Positions 38,601-49,237 are shown, counted from the stretch's first letter. The stretch is DNA of 64,000 bases from Paramoeba atlantica (GCA_977017575.1 CDRNVI010000099.1:186001-250000), one strand, 5' to 3'. Numbers and translations are program-made. The notes: generated from the sequence alone by a model not told the origin.

Positions 38601-38712
38601 ACTTCTGGAGGCAAAAGCCCCTGTCTGCGAGCAAGGCCCAACTGTGAGCGAAGCCCACTTCTGGAGGCAAAAGCCCCCGTCTGCGAGCAAGGCCCAACTG
38701 TGAGCGTAGCCC
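38601..38712. repeat. Tandem repeat, two 56-bp units
   Basis: ACTTCTGGAGGCAAAAGCCC begins at 38601 and 38657. The units differ at about two bases. A GCGCGCTCCAGCGCGC hairpin lies 30 bases further on. No gene is present. Confidence 0.85.
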
Positions 38713-38889
38713 TGGGATATAATTGTATTTTTTGGCGATCCGCGCGCTCCAGCGCGCGGGTCGCGCACTGAGAACCTATGTCTGCCACTTCCGCAGGATT
38801 CTGGTTGGTTGGTCGGTTTCCTCAGGATTCTGGACTATTCTTTAATATTGATGTGTAGAAAACACGACATTTTTCTTTTGCGGATCCTA

Positions 38890-40075
38890 CTTTGAGTGAA
38901 CAACAACTGTGATACTGGCAATACTTCGGAAGCATTTTTGCGCCGCTTCATGGCTTTCTTGGAAACACAAGTTTCTCACAGCAATAGTAGCGTTGAAAAT
39001 CGTGAAGGTGACCCTTCTTGGACTGAGGGTACAATTCCTCCCTTCGAAGCACACAGAGTGTGTCGGGGGTGCGAGGGCTTCGCGTGCGTTCGGGTATGGC
39101 GCAACATGCGATACATTCCTCAGGGGGAAGCGGCCGAGGTGTGGATAAAGAATCATGGACTCTTGTCGGAACCGCAATGTAAACGTCACGGAGGGAGTTC
39201 ATGGTGGGGATCAAGGGGAGCCTTCAGTTTTTTGAGTGCTCATCGGGGGGAGGGGGACATCAATGCGTGTAGGTCAAGGGTTTTTCAGTACGCACCTTAC
39301 TTGAGCAGCCGAACTAGCGTCACTGTTACTACTCTTCTTCTAATCTGGGCGGACATGGCAAATAATTTGACGACTGGACAAATCGCCCGTAACCGTGGAG
39401 TGCGTCAGAGGGCAGTAACTAATCTCTTGCACATGGTTTCGAGCGCCGCTTATTGACTAAGAGAATGTAGACTTTTATTTTTGGAAGTTGCAAGTCGATG
39501 AAACTTTCATTGGGAAAAGAAAGTATCACCGCGGAATATAGAAACGTTGGGTGGTCGTTTGTCACCGTCACGGAGATTTATGACCGGAAAATGGGGAGAA
39601 CGCACTGGAAGCTGGTCAAGCGAAGGGACCAGAACACGCTTCTCAGTTTTAACACTCCCCATTTCACGAGTGCATGTTCGTGGTGACTGACGAGTGGCGG
39701 GGGTAGTTAACTTGGGGGAGTACTGCCGCCATTTTACTGTAAATCACAGTAAAGAATTCGTGACTCTAAAAGGGCACCATACAAACCATGCGGGGCTGCG
39801 CACCGGATAATCAAACATTGGATAAAGCAACAACACTACAATTATGGTATGTCTTCAATGGATCTGCGCCGCAATGCGGACTTGCAATGCGTAAAGTACG
39901 GGTATGGGAAAACAGAGCGCAAAGAAGCATGGAAGGTGCGTTTTATTAATATACTTGAGTGCATCCTCGATTTCTACGGATGCGAGGATATTGAAATCAT
40001 GAATGATCTCAGCGATAGTTTCTGCAGCTTTTCTGAAGCTAGCCAAGAAACTCTTTCCAGTGAGGAAGAGTAAAA
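38890..40075 (+). mobile_element. Second, diverged IS1595/Merlin-type element, broken
   Basis: Plus strand. The N-terminal part (38896-39456) resembles the Merlin protein at 5027 (EVWIKNHGLLSEPQCKRHGG, a TTGQIARNRGVRQRAV helix-turn-helix). The next frame shows VDETFIGKRKYHRG near 39490, the first catalytic motif of the ISXO2 type, then VTDEWRG near 39680 and a VNHSKEFVTLKGHHTN-like segment near 39740-39780. At least three frame changes and stops separate these pieces, and the glutamate after HTN is not seen. Inverted ends were not found. It is an older, separate lineage from the 4.9-kb element. Confidence 0.65.
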
Positions 40076-40427
40076 AAAATTGCGTGTTATACCTGGTCTA
40101 TTCTTTTTCCTCTTTAACTACTTTTATACATGTTTATATAGATCCGTTTGTGCATAGTGTTTTGTACATTATAGGTCAGGGACATTGCTAGATATATACT
40201 TTCGTGATCTCACAATGTTGGGGCTTAGCGACCCCCACAGTTCCGAGCTACGTCCACAGCAACGTTTTTTTATACTTTCGTCGAACTGAGTTTTTCTGTG
40301 GTTCTACTCGGTATCGTGTAAAGCCTTGGGGTACATCTTCTCCAGGTATAGACCAGGTATGTATTATTCTACGCGCGCTATATTATATATAAACGCGCGC
40401 TATATTATATATAATATTATATATAAA
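40076..40427. other. Gap; AT-rich with ACGCGCGC repeats
   Basis: ACGCGCGCTATATTATATAT occurs twice near 40371-40412, followed by alternating AT sequence. No gene. Confidence 0.5.
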
Positions 40428-40830
40428 ATTTATATATTTTTATATTTACGTCAAATAAAGTTGGTTTCGACAACGTTGTATCAAAGACTTATCCCGTTAC
40501 TGTACATTACCGTACACCAACTTGAATACAGAACTACTTGCATGATGCTGCTCACCCTCGCGGATCACGTAGCTCATCGTCGCGAGAGCAGCCTCCTTTT
40601 ACTACATACGTTGTCATCCGATCCCACTGCACGAGCTCCTCACAGAATTCGGGGTGCCGTAATCCCGCAGGAATACGACTTAGCGCGTTTGGTAGAAAAT
40701 ATGGAAGGCCTGCACCCTACGTGGCGTACCAATGTCACAGCGTGTGCATGGAAAGGTGTGTCATGCAATCTTGCGGGTGACGTGACGAAAATACACTGGG
40801 GAAGCGCCATGGAAATTTACGGCGGCATTC
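40428..40830. repeat. Inverted duplicate of 50966-51364
   Basis: About 400 bases match the reverse strand at 50966-51364 with only a few differences. It includes the upstream flank, ATG and N-terminal half of an LRR gene. Identity stops abruptly after GGCGGCATTC at 40830. High identity means a recent copy. Confidence 0.9.
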
Positions 40831-40862
40831 AAATATTTACACCCCTGTATATATTCAAATAA
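40542..40862 (+). pseudogene. LRR gene N-terminal fragment, plus strand (copy 6)
   Basis: MMLLTLADHVAHRRESSLLL opens a leader, followed by the family motif RGAVIPQEYDLARLVENMEG and the cap TWRTNVTACAWKGVSCNLAG. After the MEIYGGI segment the LRR sequence is lost. This is the only LRR locus on the plus strand, explained by its origin as an inverted copy of the minus-strand fragment at 50898-51254. Without repeats it cannot make a family protein. Confidence 0.8.
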
Positions 40863-42384
40863 TTTTATGAATGCAAGTTACCAAAACAAGTGTTATCCCT
40901 TAAATAATAAAACTTCGTTTTTCCCAAAAAATCTTGCACCTATATTTTCTAATAATACATGTATACGACATATCTAATACCATGTTTCATCCATGCGTTT
41001 CACATTCATTCACAGGAATCTCCAAACGGGTTAAACAACAACAACTGAAATCTACATGAGATCGACTTGCCGAAAAAGAGTTTCTAGTACCACGCGCTAC
41101 CTTTGTTGCTCCGTTGAGACAATTTAAAATGTTGAAAATATCGAACGCTCGCCCGAAAAAAAATTAAAATCCCGTTCGTTGAATATTCAACGAAGTAGAG
41201 ACGTACCCCAAAACAGTGCCCACAGTATTTCTTGATTCCTATGTTTCTCTATGCGTTCTCAACGTAGTAGTATGCTACTGCTCCTAGATCCACCCCTCCG
41301 AATATTCCTAGAAAATGTTAGCCACGAGCTCCACTTATTCTTCCCGGAAACGTCACTGTATCACCTGATCAACGAGGTAATACCTATGCAGGGTAAGATT
41401 CTTTACACACTATCGCAAGATCATACAATTTTACAGAATCCCATGCACGATCCCAAATGCAAAGCATTTAATGAGATAAAACGGCAGAAATTCTTATTCT
41501 AACATTGAGTTCCATAATGTGTCCTCACTTTACGTCCCTTGAAGAGTTCTCGGTGGTGAGATTATGGTGCCCGCACTTTTCTGAGGTTGCTCAGCCCCAC
41601 TTAAAAAGAAACTCAGACCGACGTAGAGTTTTCTCTGTACAGGATATACCTGGATATACCTGCTACCATCCCACAGCCCTAGTCGATGAAACCGGATATC
41701 TTATCTTATCCTGAATAAGTGACCAACTGGCTACGCCTGAAAAAGTGGCTGGAAACTCCCTTGAAAAAGGGCCAGCTGACCAACCTGAATTCATAAACAA
41801 TAACTCTTTGGAAGTTTGGGGAATACGTTTCAGATCGCTGACCTCGAGAAGCTATTGGAGACTGTGCAGCTAACCGGTGCCATCTCGTGCCGTCTTGTGC
41901 CAATTCATGCCCACTCATGCCAACCAGAACTTGGAATAATGAGAGATTGTTTAGGGATACAGAAATCACATGCATTTTTTCATACCCTGGACCTCCCTCC
42001 ATTTCCCTCCACGGAATATCCATAACAATATAGTAATAACTTAATAATATGAGGGATGAAACTAGAGATTTTTCCTTCATGCAGTATTGCTCGAGCGCCC
42101 CCTCGTCGGTGCTATCATCTTCTCTTCGGCTAAAAACATGTTTAATGCGTGAATGTAGGGCATCAAGTCGAACACCACAAACGTCAAGTTCAGAAACGGC
42201 TTTTGACAAAGTTCGAGAATGTTAGTTAGTTTTAAGGCTCTCCATATTTTTAAGTACTTTTTGATTGTATTATTTATGAAATTACACATATTATTGTAAT
42301 AGCGTATTATAAATAACGTCTGTTTTTTGGTTAAAGACTTCCCAAATAGCTTCACAACTTCGAACTTAACATCACTTACGGAAA
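40863..42384. other. Gap; decayed DNA and a short minisatellite
   Basis: No gene recognised. At 41877-41935 degenerate 10-base units (GTGCCAATTC, ATGCCAACCA) parallel the array at 43365-43432, including the adjoining CTTG and, inverted nearby, GAGACTGTGCA, so the two places share an origin. A minus-strand frame at 41706-42209 has no ATG at its start. Confidence 0.45.
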
Positions 42385-43224
42385 TTAAACTAAAGTAATA
42401 CTTTCCACATGAACTTTCGCCTTTTTATCCTCTTCATTCTTCTTAGCCTTCACACTATTCTCCACAGTGACGTGAAGAACCGGTGGGCCTCTTTTCCGTT
42501 TATCATGAAGAATGACGGCTCCGAGCTGAAGAAGCTTTGTCGCCGCAACTTCTGGAACATCTTCTTCCCACCAGGTTGATTCGACGTACTCCTTGGCCTT
42601 TTCCACATAGGTCAAGCGTACCCGGAACTTCTCTTCATGCACGGACAGCTTCTCGATGATTCTAGACTTTAGATCGGACCGAATCGTCACACGCCTTCGA
42701 TTCAAATCTCCGACAAAGCTATTCCAAATGTTTTTTAATACTGTCGCCATGTCACGTTCGTCTTTAGAACTCACAGACAATCGGAACTTTTTGGCGTAGT
42801 TAATGCCTGCCCGCAAAAACTTAGTTCCGTCATCAGCCCAGTCAGTGCTGGCTTTGCTCGCAATCAGGGCATACGCCACATGCGAAAAAGTAAATCGCAA
42901 CCCCAAAACAGTCTTCCGAAAGAATTGGCTGGCTGTGCGCTTTACTGATTCAAGGTCCAGATCGGATGAAGATAATTCCTGAAGGAGGGGAGGAGAAAAA
43001 GATTCAACGACTTGTGATTGTCCACAAGTCGCACAAACATCAGAACCGTTGAATACCCCATACTGCAAGCATTGCACACATACATCTCTGTGCTGCTCGG
43101 AATCGACACACCATTTGCAATAAACACAAAATGATGATCGACCTTCGGTGGGAAGAGTGAACGGTGTCATTTTCTGACATTTTCCTTCGCACATCTGGCG
43201 ATAGATTGATGCTTGGAATGACAT
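42385..43224 (-). CDS. Cysteine-rich protein, function unknown
   Basis: 279 residues with an ATG start. The first 70 residues hold four cysteine pairs or clusters (CEGKC near 12, CVYCKWC near 33, CVQC near 49, CATC near 65) that could bind two or more zinc ions. The remaining 200 residues are mixed helical sequence (FRKTVLGLRFTFSHVAYALI, LKNIWNSFVGDLNRRRVTIR) with a lysine-rich end. It lies on the host-gene strand between an LRR fragment and LINE remains. I do not recognise the family. A zinc-finger regulatory or element-encoded protein are both possible. Confidence 0.6.
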   Translation of the reverse strand: MSFQASIYRQMCEGKCQKMTPFTLPTEGRSSFCVYCKWCVDSEQHRDVCVQCLQYGVFNGSDVCATCGQSQVVESFSPPLLQELSSSDLDLESVKRTASQFFRKTVLGLRFTFSHVAYALIASKASTDWADDGTKFLRAGINYAKKFRLSVSSKDERDMATVLKNIWNSFVGDLNRRRVTIRSDLKSRIIEKLSVHEEKFRVRLTYVEKAKEYVESTWWEEDVPEVAATKLLQLGAVILHDKRKRGPPVLHVTVENSVKAKKNEEDKKAKVHVESITLV

Positions 43225-43364
43225 AAGTGATGTGGTGCAAAGAATAAAAAAACTTGAATACCGAACTCTTTAGATGACTTTTAACGAATATACATTTGTA
43301 ACTAAACTTTGTAGAACGCACCGAAAAAAGATTTAAATTGGCTGATAAAACAAAAATATGGCTA

Positions 43365-43432
43365 CTCATGCCAACTCATGCCAATTCATGCCAACTTGTG
43401 CCAATTCATGCCAACTCATGCCAACCAAGACT
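43365..43432. repeat. Minisatellite, 10-base unit
   Basis: Seven or so units of ATGCCAACTC and variants. It marks the downstream edge of LINE family 2 sequence, where the RT reading ends. Confidence 0.85.
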
Positions 43433-45100
43433 TGCACAGTCTCCATTGAAAGCGTTCTCGAGGTCAGCCGCCACAATGACCTCCTGCGGCCTATCCCGGA
43501 AGTGTTGGTGAACACCGTCAATGATGTGTTCGCATCCTTGGGCGCATTGGGCGCTGAATTGGAGCCCTTGGAAGAAAGTGGACAGATGTTTCCCCACCTT
43601 TTCGAGCGCGAGGAGTCCTGCCATCTGCAGAATACATTCTCCCATGGCGATTGGCCGACAGGATGAGTAGTGTCCAGCCGGGGAGCCGGTTTACTAAAGA
43701 GCGTGAGGGACGCCTCCGTTAGTAGGTCTCTCTTTGAGGGAGGGAGGGAGTTTGTTGTGATCCCGTGAATGATCCACGTGACACAGTCACGGGGACCATC
43801 CTCCATGAGAGCTGGGAGCAAAAGTTCCTTGGTCCTGGGGCTCGAAGTGGTGCCAGGCACTGGGCCTTCCTGGCGACGTCTGCCGGGGAGGGTAAGGGAC
43901 CGTGCCAGTCCTTGTCGAAGTGATACTTGCCCGTAGTTTAAGGGCCTCCGGAAGGGTGTAGTCTCTTTGCCAGTTCCAGGGCTGCCGTTGGGTTTGTCGG
44001 GGGCTGGAGCGGGGACTCGAGGATTGTAGCGGGCCTCAAGAAGGCTTTCGCCTTTATCAACTCCGTCGCTCTCTTTAGAGCCGACATGGGGGAATTATTG
44101 GCTTGGCTGGAAGTCGGTGCCGTGGATTGTAGCGGCCCTCGAGAAGGCTTTCGCCTTTATCCACTCCGTCGCTCTCTTTAGAGCCGACATGGGAGAATTA
44201 TTGGCTTGGCTGAGAGTCGGTGCCGTGGTATCCGAGCCCTCAAGGTAGGCTCGCATGCGTAGTTCATGAACCAACTGCCTTTGAGATAGTTTTTCCTCCG
44301 GGAAGAAGAGAAAACGTTTTACTGCTAGGAGAAGATTCCAGGTTGTCTCTATTTAACTTTCGGTTGACATGAGGAAGTCCTGACAAATGCTTACCACGTG
44401 CTCCCTCCAAGCGGGGCATTGTACGGCGTATAATTTGCGCAGTGACCCCCTCCCCAGGAGCTCCGCGAGGTGTTCGGGCGAGGGGGCTAATCCCCGCTCC
44501 GCGGTTTGTGCGCTCTGTGTGTGCGGGGTCAAACTCTGAAGGTGTCCTGTGTGAAGGGCCGTCTCTCCGTCCTTGGTCGATGTAGTTGCAGTGGACCAGT
44601 TCCGCCCAGCCCGAGTCGGCAATCAGTTCTTCAGTTGGGAGGAAAGACCAGTACACCGTGTGGTCCTCAGCAACGAAGGGCGCCCACAGGAGGCAAGTTC
44701 TTGTGATATTCTCAGCGAATAACACAGGAAGAAGGGAATGCTGTTTTCTTCCATCGTGCCCTGTTTTTTTATGCAGGCCCCGTTGCGACTGCCGTCATAT
44801 ACCATAACGTGTGCTCCTTAAGATGAGCCTACGTGGGGAACCGACAAAGAGGCCCAATAGCAATCCGCCGCTTCGAGATCAGAGTCGGATTCCAGAAATC
44901 TACCCCCCGACCCGCTGGATATGCTTACGCAGTTACTCGGGATACCTAAGGCTGCGCCAATATCCTGCACCAACCCCTGAAAGGTTTCTTGTATGGGCAA
45001 GCAAATTCGTCCCTCCGCATTGGGGCCCAGGTGAACAACTTCAACTTGGTGGTGCAGAAGGGAGGAACACTCCATCATGTAGCCAAAGGAACGTTACAGA
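43433..45100 (-). mobile_element. LINE family 2, 5' and RT part, decayed
   Basis: Minus strand and GC-rich. The start of an RT domain reads CVTWIIHGITTNSLPPSKRD and LTEASLTLFSKP; in the next frame it continues RPIAMGECILQMAGLLALEK, QGLQFSAQCAQGCEHIIDGV and VIVAADLENAFNGD, which is RT motif A. The palm beyond is gone. Upstream frames (44264-44725, 44818-45078) probably come from the N-terminal part. A 103-bp tandem repeat lies inside. The matching endonuclease end may be the fragment at 53494-54240. Confidence 0.75.
44021..44226. repeat. Tandem repeat, two 103-bp units
   Basis: GGATTGTAGCGGGCCTCAAG at 44021 is repeated from 44124 with about 5 percent difference. It lies in the LINE family 2 remnant and was probably formed after its decay. 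Confidence 0.85.
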
Positions 45101-45672
45101 CTTGGTTGAATGTTATGATTTCCTTCCAAACAGTGGGAAAGTTATTTGAAAGAGACGATTGCTCTCTCGTTATTTCCCTTCGACTATGGCTCGCGTTGCA
45201 AAATCAATGTAAAGTCAAAAAATCAAAGAAAAGTCAAAACTGCGCATGCCTTAGCCAATAAAGAAAGAAACAAGTCACTAGGGGAGCTGGACTATACAAG
45301 GACACACTAACAGAAGGAGCAACTAAAGGGAGGCACGTGTATCATTCGCAACTTTACACATCAAGAAAGACAAATAATATGATACCCCCCAATGTTTCCG
45401 AAAACCATCCCCTAAAACAATATGGTATGTTGTATTAAACCGGGAGGCAGATCAGTATCTTAATTGGATAACTATCCTAGTTAGCTTAACACCCTGTTTG
45501 GTTGATTATCTTAGTCCCTTTTTCTTTGCGCATAATGTCTTGAAAATGTTTGTACAAGTCAAAGAGCTGCCCCAAGAAATCGAAATACTTAAGCTTCATA
45601 AACGATTTTTCTGAAGTGGTGAGTTGTAGTAGCATTCAATGAAAAAACAACCACGTCAGAAACATGATTTTT
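45101..45672. other. Gap without recognised gene
   Basis: AT-rich; no frame or repeat stands out. Confidence 0.4.
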
Positions 45673-46464
45673 CTATAAATCAAGATTAATTTTCGTATTC
45701 ATCCAGATTTCCTCTATGTGATCAACTGTTCCTATGGGGAGCTTCGAAGCCCTTACCGTTCCATGTAGATTACTATTATTTCTTAGTGACACGCGCTTCA
45801 TCCCAGAGGGCAAACTATGCATGCTCACCTTCCCTTCAAAAAGATTGTGATTTAGATAGAGCTCTTGTAGATTCGCAGGGAGACCGCCCAAACCAAGAGA
45901 CCCCGAAAACCGATTGTGCTCGAGACGCAGTACCTCTAGATTCGTAGGTAACTCTGATAGGCAAATGCAACCGTGGAAACGATTTCTACTTAGGTCTACG
46001 AGCTTTACACTCGGAGGAAGTGATAGGAGATCGACTTTACCGGTAAACACGTTACTCATAACGCGCCAAATTTCTATTCTAGGCAACGAAGGAAAACTCG
46101 AGAGTGGCATTTTACCGTAAATTTCGTTTCTTTCTATGTTAAACGTCTCCAAAGAAGTCGGAAGATATTCAAAATTTAGCTCGCCACGAAGTTGACGGAG
46201 CGACCAATCGATCTCAGTGACGGTCCCGGACTCATCGCAGTGCACAGCGTCCCAGTCGCATGCCCGTGTTTCAGTGGACCATGTGGCATGTGGGTTTGTT
46301 AAATTCTGTATTAGGCGATCAAGATTAACCTCTTCAGGAAGCATCAACCGACTCACCTTGCCTTTCCGAATGTGTGGTATGCCTGACGGTTCACTGCACA
46401 AGGATCCGTGCTGGGTTATGACTGGGTCGGTGTCCGCTGAGGTGATACGCACCAGGATTTGCAT
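45673..46464 (-). CDS. Leucine-rich repeat protein (LRR copy 7)
   Basis: 263 residues with an ATG start. GKVSRLMLPEEVNLDRLIQN is the family's N-terminal motif. The cap WSTETRACDWDAVHCDESGT keeps both cysteines. Seven repeats follow, for example PTNLEVLRLEHNRFSGSLGL and PANLQELYLNHNLFEGKVSM, and a capping tail of about 25 residues closes the solenoid. It looks complete. No transmembrane segment is present. It is probably a member of a secreted or cytosolic binding family; the ligand is unknown. Confidence 0.85.
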   Translation of the reverse strand: MQILVRITSADTDPVITQHGSLCSEPSGIPHIRKGKVSRLMLPEEVNLDRLIQNLTNPHATWSTETRACDWDAVHCDESGTVTEIDWSLRQLRGELNFEYLPTSLETFNIERNEIYGKMPLSSFPSLPRIEIWRVMSNVFTGKVDLLSLPPSVKLVDLSRNRFHGCICLSELPTNLEVLRLEHNRFSGSLGLGGLPANLQELYLNHNLFEGKVSMHSLPSGMKRVSLRNNSNLHGTVRASKLPIGTVDHIEEIWMNTKINLDL

Positions 46465-46559
46465 TAATGTAATTCAATATTATCATAATGCGTGGTAACG
46501 ATAATCAAGTTATGAACCCCATAAGGGGTAGTTGTCCCCCCGTTCCAGGTAAAATACAT

Positions 46560-46833
46560 GAACTATGAAATACCATACACACATGTATGCCACATGCGTC
46601 AATACGATTTCTTCCCGTTTCAGTGTAGCCGATGCTTCGGTCCTTATCCCTTCATTCCTCGGCAACACAAACTTCACGTTCCGAACTTCACGTCTCCAAA
46701 GAAGACACAAGCAATCGTCCGGGAGTGCCTTGCGGCACATCCTTTTAATAGGGGCCAAGTACCGCTACGCGTAGTCTCGAAGGTTTTGCAATCACAAAAA
46801 TGGCCTGTGTTTGCGTTTAGAGTGGCAGAGTGA
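46560..46833 (+). pseudogene. Possible AN1-type zinc finger fragment
   Basis: The plus-strand frame contains YDFFPFQCSRC, which is strikingly close to the LDFLPFxCxxC core of AN1 zinc fingers, with a cysteine nine residues before it and an RQHKLH segment after it. The later metal ligands are not all in place. It runs against the host-gene direction. It is either a decayed fragment of an AN1 gene or a coincidence. Confidence 0.25.
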
Positions 46834-46966
46834 CGCCATCAGATTTTTGCGTAAGTTTACGGAAAGGTTTCCCAGGCACCCGCATGCCGCGCTAGCGAAC
46901 AATATTTTTTTTATCATGCGCGTACACAGGTTTAAGCGCTGATACAACAAAAACATCTTACGCTTT

Positions 46967-48481
46967 CTATACCACCTTGATTCCCTCTTTCGTATTCGGC
47001 TCATTAGCACGCTTTACCAAAAAGTCGTACCACTCCTTGGGCGCCTCCTCCATAGGGTGAAACAGCGGCAGGAACACCTTCTCGTGCTTCCCGCAGTTTT
47101 TACAGTCATACACAAACTGTTTCACCCCATCCTCCGTTTTACTCGCAAGTCGCAGCACATCAGAAGTTACCGTTGTGGTGTGATACCGACACGACGGACA
47201 CAACAGACAGTTGGCGTAGTTGTGGTAGTCCCGAGACACCAACACACCCTTATGTGTACCACAGTTTGGACACTCCCACACACGATACCTCGCACACTCC
47301 GAGGCCATCTCCACACGCTGGCCGGAGGTTAACCCCTTCGCCGGATCCGACCCCACCCGCATAAACGTCCCACACTTCTCACACCGTAAATCGGCAATCT
47401 GAAACCCAAACCACACCGTTAGGGCGGAAAAAAACAACGTCGCCCAGAACGTGTGGGTACGCAGCGCCCCAAAATACACCATCTGCTGCGCCACCCGCAG
47501 CCTCTCCTTCTGCCGCAGCGTCACCCACCGTGGCTGCCACAGCCCGCGACACTCCGCGGCGTGTCGCCCCACCGCCTGCACCAGGTGCACCATCCCCAGA
47601 CTCGGGTCCCCCTCCCGCAGCCGCGGCTGCAACACCTCTCTCACCAACAGGGTCGCGAACGGGCCCCCGAAATACTCATCGAGAGCATAGGACGCCACGA
47701 GCTGCAGGCTCGCCTCATGGTGGGCCACGAGGCACAGCAGCCGCGGGGGGGCCTCCCCCCCCCTGCCCCACTCGTGGAACAGGCTCTGGGCGAACACCCG
47801 CGGGGGGACGTACCCCACCGTGGGGACGAGCACGAGGGTGAACTCGAGCCCGCAGAGGGAGCGGATCTGGTCCGCGAGGTGTTCCATCTCGACCCGGTGG
47901 GTAGGGTCGAGGAGGCCGACGGTGTCGAGGACACGGTGCCGGCGCGGGGGGGTGAGGAGGCGCCAGGGGGTGGGGGAGGCGCGGGAGGCGGCGGTCGCGG
48001 TGGCCTGGGCCCGGGAGAGCGCGTGGAGGATGTCGTGGTGGGGGGAGGCCGGGGGGGTGGGGGGGAGGTGGGGGTTTGGGGGGTGAACCGTGTTGTGGTG
48101 GGTGTTGGTGTTGTGGGGTAGAACGTTTTGTTGTCCCGTGTTTAGAAATTGGGGATTGGTATTCTTATTCTTGTTATTATTGTCGTTGGTGATGTTGTTG
48201 TTGGATGTAATTTTTAAATGTTCTGTATTTTTGTTACTCGCGTTGTTATCTCCCCCGTGGGAAGGGTTTTGGGGGCTGGGGTGGAGCCTTGACTCGAACT
48301 TGGAGTCGAGTAGGGAGGCTCCGGGAAGGAGGGGCTGGGTGGTGTGGAGAGCTCTGCGAGGCGTGTGCAAGAGGGAAGGGGGGGAGAGGGCGTGATGGGG
48401 CGACCAACACCGCGATGGTCGCGGGGGGTAGGGGCGTAGGGGGGAGCGCTTGGTCACAACAGGGAGAGTGATGTGGGACAT
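46967..48481 (-). CDS. TPM-domain membrane protein with zinc-ribbon tail
   Basis: 504 residues with an ATG start. The first 50 residues are rich in Arg, Ser, Pro and His without acidic residues (KRSPLRPYPPRPSRCWSPHH), so a mitochondrial targeting peptide is likely. A low-complexity Asn/Thr/Pro linker follows. The TPM domain spans about residues 180-315 (VLDTVGLLDPTHRVEMEHLA, LEFTLVLVPTVGY, LASYALDEYFGG-like core). A transmembrane segment lies near 340-362 (FWATLFFSALTVWFGFQIAD). The tail carries CEKC, CPNC, CLLCPSC and CKNC pairs, which could form two zinc ribbons. TPM domains occur in bacterial YgcG-like and plastid TLP18.3 proteins, where phosphatase or assembly roles are reported; the role here is unknown. 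Confidence 0.75.
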   Translation of the reverse strand: MSHITLPVVTKRSPLRPYPPRPSRCWSPHHALSPPSLLHTPRRALHTTQPLLPGASLLDSKFESRLHPSPQNPSHGGDNNASNKNTEHLKITSNNNITNDNNNKNKNTNPQFLNTGQQNVLPHNTNTHHNTVHPPNPHLPPTPPASPHHDILHALSRAQATATAASRASPTPWRLLTPPRRHRVLDTVGLLDPTHRVEMEHLADQIRSLCGLEFTLVLVPTVGYVPPRVFAQSLFHEWGRGGEAPPRLLCLVAHHEASLQLVASYALDEYFGGPFATLLVREVLQPRLREGDPSLGMVHLVQAVGRHAAECRGLWQPRWVTLRQKERLRVAQQMVYFGALRTHTFWATLFFSALTVWFGFQIADLRCEKCGTFMRVGSDPAKGLTSGQRVEMASECARYRVWECPNCGTHKGVLVSRDYHNYANCLLCPSCRYHTTTVTSDVLRLASKTEDGVKQFVYDCKNCGKHEKVFLPLFHPMEEAPKEWYDFLVKRANEPNTKEGIKVV

Positions 48482-48589
48482 GGAAGTAGGTGATGGTCAC
48501 AAGCAAAAATGAGGAGGAAGATAATTGGGGAGATGAGTAATATTTTAGGGTGTAATTGAACCCGTCTAAAGACTAAAAAAATAACAAAG

Positions 48590-48917
48590 TACTGTACCCC
48601 CCCGTTTATAATAGCCTCGCTTTTGCCCAAATGAACCTATAAAGGGGGGAGGGCGATTAAAAGTTGGCACAGGAATCGCCCTACATTTGGGAGCGAGGAA
48701 CCATGAATTATTCAATGGCTAAGTGGGCCCCGGCGCTCTGCCAAAGTAAAATCTCCACCACGACCCCGCGCCATACCTCGAAGAATCATGTCAAAAAAAC
48801 TATCAAAATATTTAAGACGGTGCAAGAAAAATAAAAAAAATCTTCCTCGTTTTGCCAAAAAAAGAACCTATAAAGACGGGAGGGGTCGAGGCTATTGTAA
48901 ACAAGGGGGGTACAGTA
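48590..48917. mobile_element. TA-flanked MITE, C-tract type
   Basis: Ends TACTGTACCCCCCCGTTTAT and, reversed, TACTGTACCCCCCTTGTTTA, both continuing to AATAGCCTCG. An internal GAACCTATAAAG occurs near each end. There is no gene. TA at both tips suggests a Tc1/mariner source. Confidence 0.85.
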
Positions 48918-49165
48918 ATTACTGTCCCACCCCCTACTTACTACAGAGTGCTCTGCCCCCTTATTTAATGTTGAATTTTAGACTTGGTTTTCTCACCCCA
49001 AAAGCATACCCCCCAGTAACAAAGATTTGGTCATTTTGGTTCAAAATCGATTCTATTACTGGGGAGTGTACGTTAGTATTTATTATACGTATTATTTGTA
49101 TTACTGTGCCCCCCCACTTATAGTGCCGCGGGGCACCCCCCCAATTATAGTGCCGTTTGAAAAAA
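48918..49165. mobile_element. Cluster of three partial MITE ends
   Basis: Directly after the MITE come three further ends. At 48921 an ACTGTCCCACCCCCTACTTA stretch is related to ends at 55090 and 56176. At 48985-49080, on the reverse strand, is a partial copy of the MITE at 23077 (CCAGTAATAGAATCGATTTT). At 49102 is TTACTGTGCCCCCCCACTTA followed by a second ATTATAGTGCCG. Four related C-tract families in 580 bases make this a preferred landing place. Confidence 0.7.
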
Positions 49166-49237
49166 AATGTCCTGAAAAAAATGACTAATTTTTTTTGACC
49201 AAAAAGTGCAGTAAGCATGGTGGAAATTTCTAATATT

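Noticed and set aside
44818-45078. Possible ubiquitin-like fold in LINE family 2 N-terminal frame
   Set aside because: Only a loose resemblance in a decayed sequence; not enough to call.
47453-48121. Plus-strand 222-codon frame opposite the TPM gene
   Set aside because: Composition is that of an antisense frame (glycine, arginine, histidine and proline from GC-rich codons); no domain.
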